A stretch of 64,000 bases of DNA, taken from NCBI RefSeq assembly GCF_051020955.1, contig NC_135027.1:3596001-3660000 (forward strand), read 5' to 3'. A program made the position numbers and the translations under genes. The notes under the pieces were generated by a model. It was not told where the DNA came from, made no database searches, and saw only the letters and a program-made list of their open reading frames with translations. This document shows, in pieces, positions 57,791-64,000 of the stretch (its first letter is position 1; each line of letters opens with the position of its first letter). The DNA is from Megalopta genalis (taxonomy: Eukaryota; Arthropoda; Insecta; Hymenoptera; Halictidae).

Positions 57791-60284
57791 ACTGCAGATT
57801 TTTATTCATTTACACTTGTTTTTAATAATAATAATAATTATTATTCCACTTAATTCAATGTATTCTTCACGGTGGTATTTATAAAATAATGAGAATCATT
57901 GATATACTATCATTTTCAAATAAACGTATTTCGATTGCTGTTTCCAATAGGCTTTATTTTGGTACGCACCCAAAGGAGATCAAAAGCCAATGAATACATT
58001 TCGCAATTCCAGGTACGGAGACACAATTTGCATGGGAATCTACTTACGGGAATTTTTCTAATTTCGCGGAACGAAAACAGCAATCTGTTGCTTCGGTTCG
58101 TCAGCGTGATAAGACCGAATAATTGCCGCCTGATATTAAGTACGATCAACAATTTGATTCCCGAACTATTATCGGTAGACACGCGTCCACACGCGCGTGA
58201 TGACAAAGGCCTCTCTGCGAATCGACGCGCGCGTGCACCGCACACGTCTACGCAACGAATAACTGCATTATATACATGACTGATAAGCCCCGGCAACTAT
58301 TGCAGGTGTGTGCGCGCGTGTGTGCGTATTTCCAGGGTTTCTGTGCATGCGTAGTTAAAGTCCCGAGGAACAGTAGCGCAATTAACTTGCCAGCTGGTGG
58401 CTAAAAAAAGCGTAATTTCATCCGCCTCCCGCAATGTAACCGATAATCACGAAAACCTGTGTGCTATTCTTGCGACAGCCTTGCTACGGGATACAATGAA
58501 TCGTCGGGGGGATAGAAATCACGTTCGATTCAGTCCCCTTGTGTTTTCTGGACCGAGCTCGTTCACGGTACACCTTTAATTGAACAGTTTTTTTTCTTTT
58601 TTTTTTAGTAAAAGAAGAATTCTTATTGCGGAGTATTTTCGGAAGAAAAAAATTGTGTTGGAGGTAGCTGATTCTGAATTATGTTTGTACGAAATTGACG
58701 CTAACAAGGACAAGTTAGCGCGGGATTTCATTTCTAAAAGGTCCGCGGAATTTTTCCATTTTATATGACATTGATTTCATTAAAAACGTTTAATTGCTCA
58801 ATTTTATTCAGAGCTGCTCGTTAAGAGAAATGTTCAGTATAAAAGGCTGAACGTCGTTAAAGATGATCAGATGTTGCTGGCAGTGGGAATAATTAACGAA
58901 TGCTTCAATGCCGAGAAGGCCGAAGGTCGAAGGTTTTTTTTTTAATTCGATTCACCTCCGTTTGTATAATTGAACACTGATTCTAAACGTCCCTTAAACT
59001 GTTCCCAGTGTCATGCTTCAAGCAAATTAATCGCCGCTTAAGGTAAAGTAATTTGCAAGTCCTTTAATTTTCCGTGGTGCGCTGCAGTTCAAGGGAATTC
59101 GAGCTCCACAGGCGTTATCCTTGAACTGAATAGTTAACTCCACATTTTCAGGATGTGTAGGAACGCGCTTGAAAGATGAACTTTTTAGTGCCTCCTAAAC
59201 ATTTAAGGTCTAACAACCCTTTTAGCAAGAGACGACGTTGGAAACAGCAGCGTCAAGAATAAAAAAAAAATTTTTCATTTTCATACAAATGGAAGAGTGG
59301 GTTTCCTCTTCAGGGAGTGTACGGACAGGAAATTCTGATTGACCAGAAAAATTTGTTCGAACAACGATGACACTTTTACAATTCCTAAAAATTCAATCCA
59401 ATTGAGAAAATTCTACAAACTTCAAAAAATTCTATAGATCTTGTAAAAATTTTTTTCGCGGTTGAGACCTCACGGTCTTGAAGATTGAAGCCTTCCCTTT
59501 ACAACGATCCCTTAAAATCTGATGTACGATCTTTTTTACCTGCTTTATACGTAGAGCAAAGATAAACAACGCGTGTGCTGATGGCGCGTCTTATATCATG
59601 GTATATCTGAAAATGCACCTTTCATTCAAAGTATGATAAAACGGCAAAAAATGATCGTAGATCATGTTTTAAGAACTCGTTGTAAAGAAGAAGGTTCAAG
59701 CTTGAAATCCATGGCAGATTGATACGAAACAAAAATTTTCCAACATTTTTAAAGACGTTCCAACGTGTACCATATTTTTCGGGCAAACGTGTCCTCAGTT
59801 TTCCCCTTGCTACATCCTGCAAAAAAATTTCAGATGAAAATAACCAACGGAATTCGAAAGTGGAGACTTCAGGCTTTAAAATGAGCCTAAATTTATTACC
59901 ATACGAATCTTTCTAACGAAATCCTAAAAATTCTAAAATCAAAAAGTTAAGTGTTCGAATATTTTTTGCATCCACTCTAAATTCCCTTCCCCTTTCACCA
60001 TTTCCATTTTCGCTACAAATTGGTACAAGTGTCCAGTGCCGTACACCCCGACGTAACTAAAATTTTCAATTTCTTATTGTATCGATTTTAATGGGAAGCG
60101 AATGACGTCGTAAAAAGGGAGAAATAAATGTAAAACTGTCAGCAACTGACCTGTTCGAAGTAACCAACGGGCCTAGATCCGGGCTGGCTATCAGTCGAGG
60201 GCAACCGATGTCCCTTTTACAACGCAAGTGCCGCCCCTGGTCGCACACGCCTGCCTAGTAGCTGTTCAGCGAACGATCGCCAGT
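57791..60284. other. Gene-free stretch
   Basis: Starts with another ACTGCAGATTTTTATTCATT terminus of the dispersed foldback family (preceded by ATAACTAG as at 14285-14292). No exon supported. Confidence 0.4.
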
Positions 60285-60387
60285 ATGGTATCGCCAGTTG
60301 GCCGATACGGACCGGGCTCGTGGCTTTTCCATGACGGCGAAGTGGCGATTCTCCACCGACACGGCCTCCAACCACCTCTAACCGCAC
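60285..60387 (+). CDS. Possible first coding exon, unknown product
   Basis: An ATG in fair context (CCAGTATGG) opens 34 codons (MVSPVGRYGPGSWLF...) and ends at CGCAC|GTAAGT, a consensus splice donor, phase 1. The segment is richer in GC than its surroundings. I do not recognise the peptide, and no downstream partner exon was identified in the window. It could equally be a non-coding 5' exon or chance. Confidence 0.2.
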
Positions 60388-63300
60388 GTAAGTCCCATCA
60401 TCTGGTTATCGAACGAAAACTATTCGGCACCCTAAGAGGGTTGACACCCCAGTCCCCGGTTTTCCTTCGTCGCGAATAGAACTGACACCGCTCGATGACA
60501 CCGATGACGTTGTAGAGCTTCGATTGCCTACGTACGCGTTTTCCTAGCTCGTTTCCGTGCACCGTGTGAAATCGCTCGGCTCCCAAGTGCATCCGCATCC
60601 CTGAAACCGACAGAAATTTCGTCAGCCGAATCGGTCGATGATCGTATAAAAACGTTTGAGACACGGCTTGAACGCACTTTGGTTCATAGCATATTCGGTA
60701 ATGAAAGGTTTCTGCGATTAACTTGATTTTGGGATGACATTTCGGTTGTAGCTGGTTTGTCGACGTTTGACTGATAGCTGACAATCGGTTCTTCAGCTCG
60801 GTTCAGTCACTTTTTTATTAACATCGTCGAAGCTGATGTTCTTGGATGATGTTTGAGAAGTTTCCTCAAAGATGATTCGGTTGTAGATTGTTTGGAACCG
60901 TTTGGAGGAGAAGAGCTTGCTTTCAGTGTATTGCAGTTTTTCTTTTAAGATCAAACTCCAACGAGATCCTTTAAGACAAATCGAATTTATAATTGTGTCT
61001 GAACGACTGGATAGAAACATTAATACCAGAACCAACATTCAACCTTCTACATTCTATGTCGCATTTTTCTGTAACATCGTTGAAAACTATTCTGAAGTGG
61101 TTTAAGACCTTTCTTTTGCAAAGTTCGAAACAGTAGGTGGCTCGAACGAGTTCGAAGTTAATACTGTGGGCAGAACCAGCGTTCAACTTTTGTATTTATT
61201 CGAGTACGTGACATTTTTGTTGAAGGATCGTTGAGGATAATGTTCTAAGTTACCGTAAGGAGATCCATCGATGTGGGTTGGAGTTGTGGGTGTTTTGAGA
61301 ACGTTTGAAGGAATGAATTGGAGCGCATTGGGCCGTGAGCAGAGCTTGCGCTCGGTTTTGCAATTCTTTGAGGGAATAGCGAAGTATGGGTTCTTTGATG
61401 AGGAACACTGTTCGGAGGTTTTAGGATGTGGTGAGGATTTGGTTAGTGGGATTTAGGGCACTGGCGGTTGCAGGCCTGGCCACTCCTTTGGAGTGGAAAA
61501 TTGCGATTGACATTGGAACTGCTTGGTCGTAGTGACCCATGCATGCTCCTGGTTTCCATTCAGGATTTTCGTGTGACCGATGCAGTGTTTCCTATGCAAT
61601 TTATCAGAGTTGCATTCCTTTCTCATATTAACTTTGTCTACTAGATATTGGGATTCTTTTTATTATCGTTGCCGGTCAGCTGATTTTGACTTGAATTTCA
61701 TTGCCGGAAATTCGATAAAATATTTTCTCAATATTAAACATTAAAGGAAATATTAAGATCACTATGTTCGAATTTAAAAATGTAATCTACTGAAAATTAG
61801 GATTTAATCATATCGATTCGAAGTCGGTCTTCGTGTCCATAAAATGCGAAAATACAGTATCGAGTTTTTTCAAGCTTCTCGAGAAAGGAAATAAGCAATG
61901 ATTTTATTTTTACAGTGACGTTCGAACGGCTTTCGCGATACCATAATAGCCTCGGCATTTTCAGACCTACGGGGCTTTTTTCAATGGGTTGAAGGTCCGG
62001 AGGAGGGGAATCGGCTAACTGTTGAGTAGAGTAACACAATTATCGGCGATCAATGAAATCTCCTTCGCTGGTAGACGAATTGTCGGAAGGCGGCGAGTGT
62101 TAGGCTGGCCTCGTCATTCATTGTACCGGATGAACATTACAAAAAGACGCCCTTAGCGAAACAAAACGACCATTCATTGAAAAATTCTTTCGTACCCTTT
62201 TTTCGGGGAAAAAAAGCATCTTAAAGCATCCATTCTCTGTACCCAGCCAAAGTTATTAATACTCCTTTTCATTATTAATAGCTCCGTCGAGTTAAGATAA
62301 GCAACGAAACGCAAACCTTGAAGTCTCGCCTTATGGCATTTTCATTCAGCGAGATTATAACGATAACAATAATAACAATGTCGCTCTTACCCACCGCGTC
62401 GGAACAGAATGTTCGTGACTCGGTGTGGAGAAAACTGGAGGAATAATAACAAAAGAACGCACACAGAGAGATAGAGAAAGCGATAAAGGGAGAGCGTAGA
62501 TTGATTCGAAAATAATGATGCAAATTAAGTAGTGGAATAGGCGTCGCGTGCAAGGGCGAGGTCCGCCTATAAAACGTAACCCAGATAGAATTTGGTTAGC
62601 ATAACTGCAGTAAATGGAGCGCAAAAAGATGACAGAGGCGCACAAGCAAAAGAATAATCGATAGAGACCAGAATTTCAACAAAAACTGAATAAACATCGG
62701 TAACGTAATATGTAAAATCTCTTTTATTTCTTTTCTTATAACCGAGCATTAAAAGTGCATCGGAAATCATGCTATACAATTTCCTGATTCTTCAATCATT
62801 AGCTGATTAGACTCAAGTACAATCTACCGAAACATTTGCTTGGAATTCTTGCTGAAAAGAAAATCATTGTGGCCGTTCTACTTATATTTGAGCATTACAG
62901 ATGCATAGCATTCACAGTTCACCGTTTTTTTAGCTTCTCAATCGATTCTTGAATGGCGGCAATGCTTTTAAGCATTATGTAAGAGTGTTCTCTCGAGCAC
63001 AATGTAATAAAATTTTCTAATGGCGCGAACGCATCAGATCCGCGAGCAACCAGGAGAAACGTCCAAAGCCACCCGTTTTTTTCGGCCTTCCGTCAACGTT
63101 ATTGTGTCAAGGCTGTCCCGGCTAAGGTCTCCGGGAGCGATTTAGGGCAACAGCGTCACACAGCGGCGTTAAACTTGAAATCAGCGTCCTTCGGTATCGC
63201 GTTTTGCGTTTTATCGCGTCGGCGAACCGGAAACGGCCCGTGTGCTATACCCGCGAGCGTGTGCGTCGTCTTTCCTCGTGTCGTCTCGCTCGGGAAGACC

Positions 63301-63400
63301 GTGGTGACCGTTTCTTTTCCGCGAACAAGGAAAAACGGGATCGAACGGCGAGGGTCGGGATTTTATTCGGTTAGGGGAAAATCGAGGGAAAAGGTTTTTC
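60388..63400. other. Gene-free stretch
   Basis: AT-rich to mixed composition with no repeat, RNA or exon that can be supported. Confidence 0.4.
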
Positions 63401-63404
63401 GACG

Positions 63405-63445
63405 AACAGAGAGAGAAAGAGAGGGAGAGAGAGAGAGAGAGAGAG
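63405..63445 (+). repeat. (GA)n microsatellite
   Basis: GA-rich run inside a CpG-rich block (63150-63560). GAGA-type tracts near CpG-rich DNA can mark insect promoters, but no gene start is visible. Confidence 0.85.
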
Positions 63446-64000
63446 CCGCGCGTGTGCTCCGCGCAAACGCACCACGGGCCTTTCCGGAGCGCGCGTACCT
63501 CTCGCGGCCTCATCGATTACGAATTTTCGTTTCGGGAACCCCCTTTCCGACGAGGCGAATCGATTCGATATTAAGATTATGGATGCGTTTCTGTTTCCTG
63601 GTCTATTCTCGGAATTAAGGAAACCTTAGGCTAGAATTTTTTCTTTTTGTTCACTTCCTGAAGGAATTTTTTTCATTAATTCAGTGGATAGTATGGTTCT
63701 AGGGTTTTCTACGTATATTTGGCAATGTTTCGAAAGAACAAGGTAAGAAAGATCTAGAAGGATTTTTTAAATTGCTATTGGTACATTTTGAGGAGATGTA
63801 GAATTGATATTCTGTAAGTTTTCTGTCGATTCCACCGAATTTGATTCCATCGAATTCCATCGAATTAAAATACTTTTACCATGCGCCAGGAAAAAATGAA
63901 TATTTCTGGAAAGTTTATGTTCGTAGAGGTGTAAGAATGAAGCTGATCTTTTAAATTGCACTTTGTATCCTTCGGGATGTTATTGTAGCATTAATGTTTC

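Noticed and set aside
1..64000. CRISPR array, bacterial operon or integrated virus
   Set aside because: The repeat arrays lack spacer structure, the genes are spliced eukaryotic genes, and no viral protein motif was seen.

Overview
The window looks like nuclear DNA of an insect, most likely a hymenopteran (bee, ant or wasp). The reasons are compact multi-exon genes with GT-AG introns of about 80 to 1000 bp, many CpG and TCGA tracts beside AT-rich stretches, a mariner relic, and an insect-style TANC/rolling pebbles protein carrying a RING finger. The order is inferred from general character; no search was run. There are no bacterial, viral or CRISPR features.

Layout. 1-14.9 kb: no gene I can support; AT microsatellites, several minisatellites and two foldback elements. 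14.9-23.6 kb (+): the 3' part of a rolling pebbles/TANC gene (RING, STAND-type P-loop NTPase, ankyrin repeats, TPRs), whose 5' exons are not found. 23.6-27.7 kb: the gap between two convergent genes, with a SINE candidate and a small foldback element. 27.7-31.0 kb (-): a three-exon TPPP/p25-alpha (ringmaker) gene with a 184-bp satellite array in one intron and a probable GC-AG intron. 31.2-32.5 kb: a ~240-bp tandem repeat interrupted by an internally deleted mariner. 32.5-41.7 kb: gene-free, with five tandem or foldback repeats. 41.7-42.6 kb (-): complete mitochondrial ribosomal protein L21. 43.6-49.1 kb (+): complete choline/ethanolamine phosphotransferase with three alternative copies of one internal exon. 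49.1-64 kb: no gene recognised, mostly AT-rich, with one possible first coding exon at 60.3 kb.

The four genes are independent. rols and ringer are convergent; mRpL21 and the phosphotransferase are divergent across about 950 bp. The most interesting items are the three mutually exclusive cassettes (45.4, 46.3 and 47.3 kb) in the phosphotransferase, the GC-AG intron in ringer, an unresolved short exon in rols, and two dispersed foldback-element families with copies at several places in this one window.
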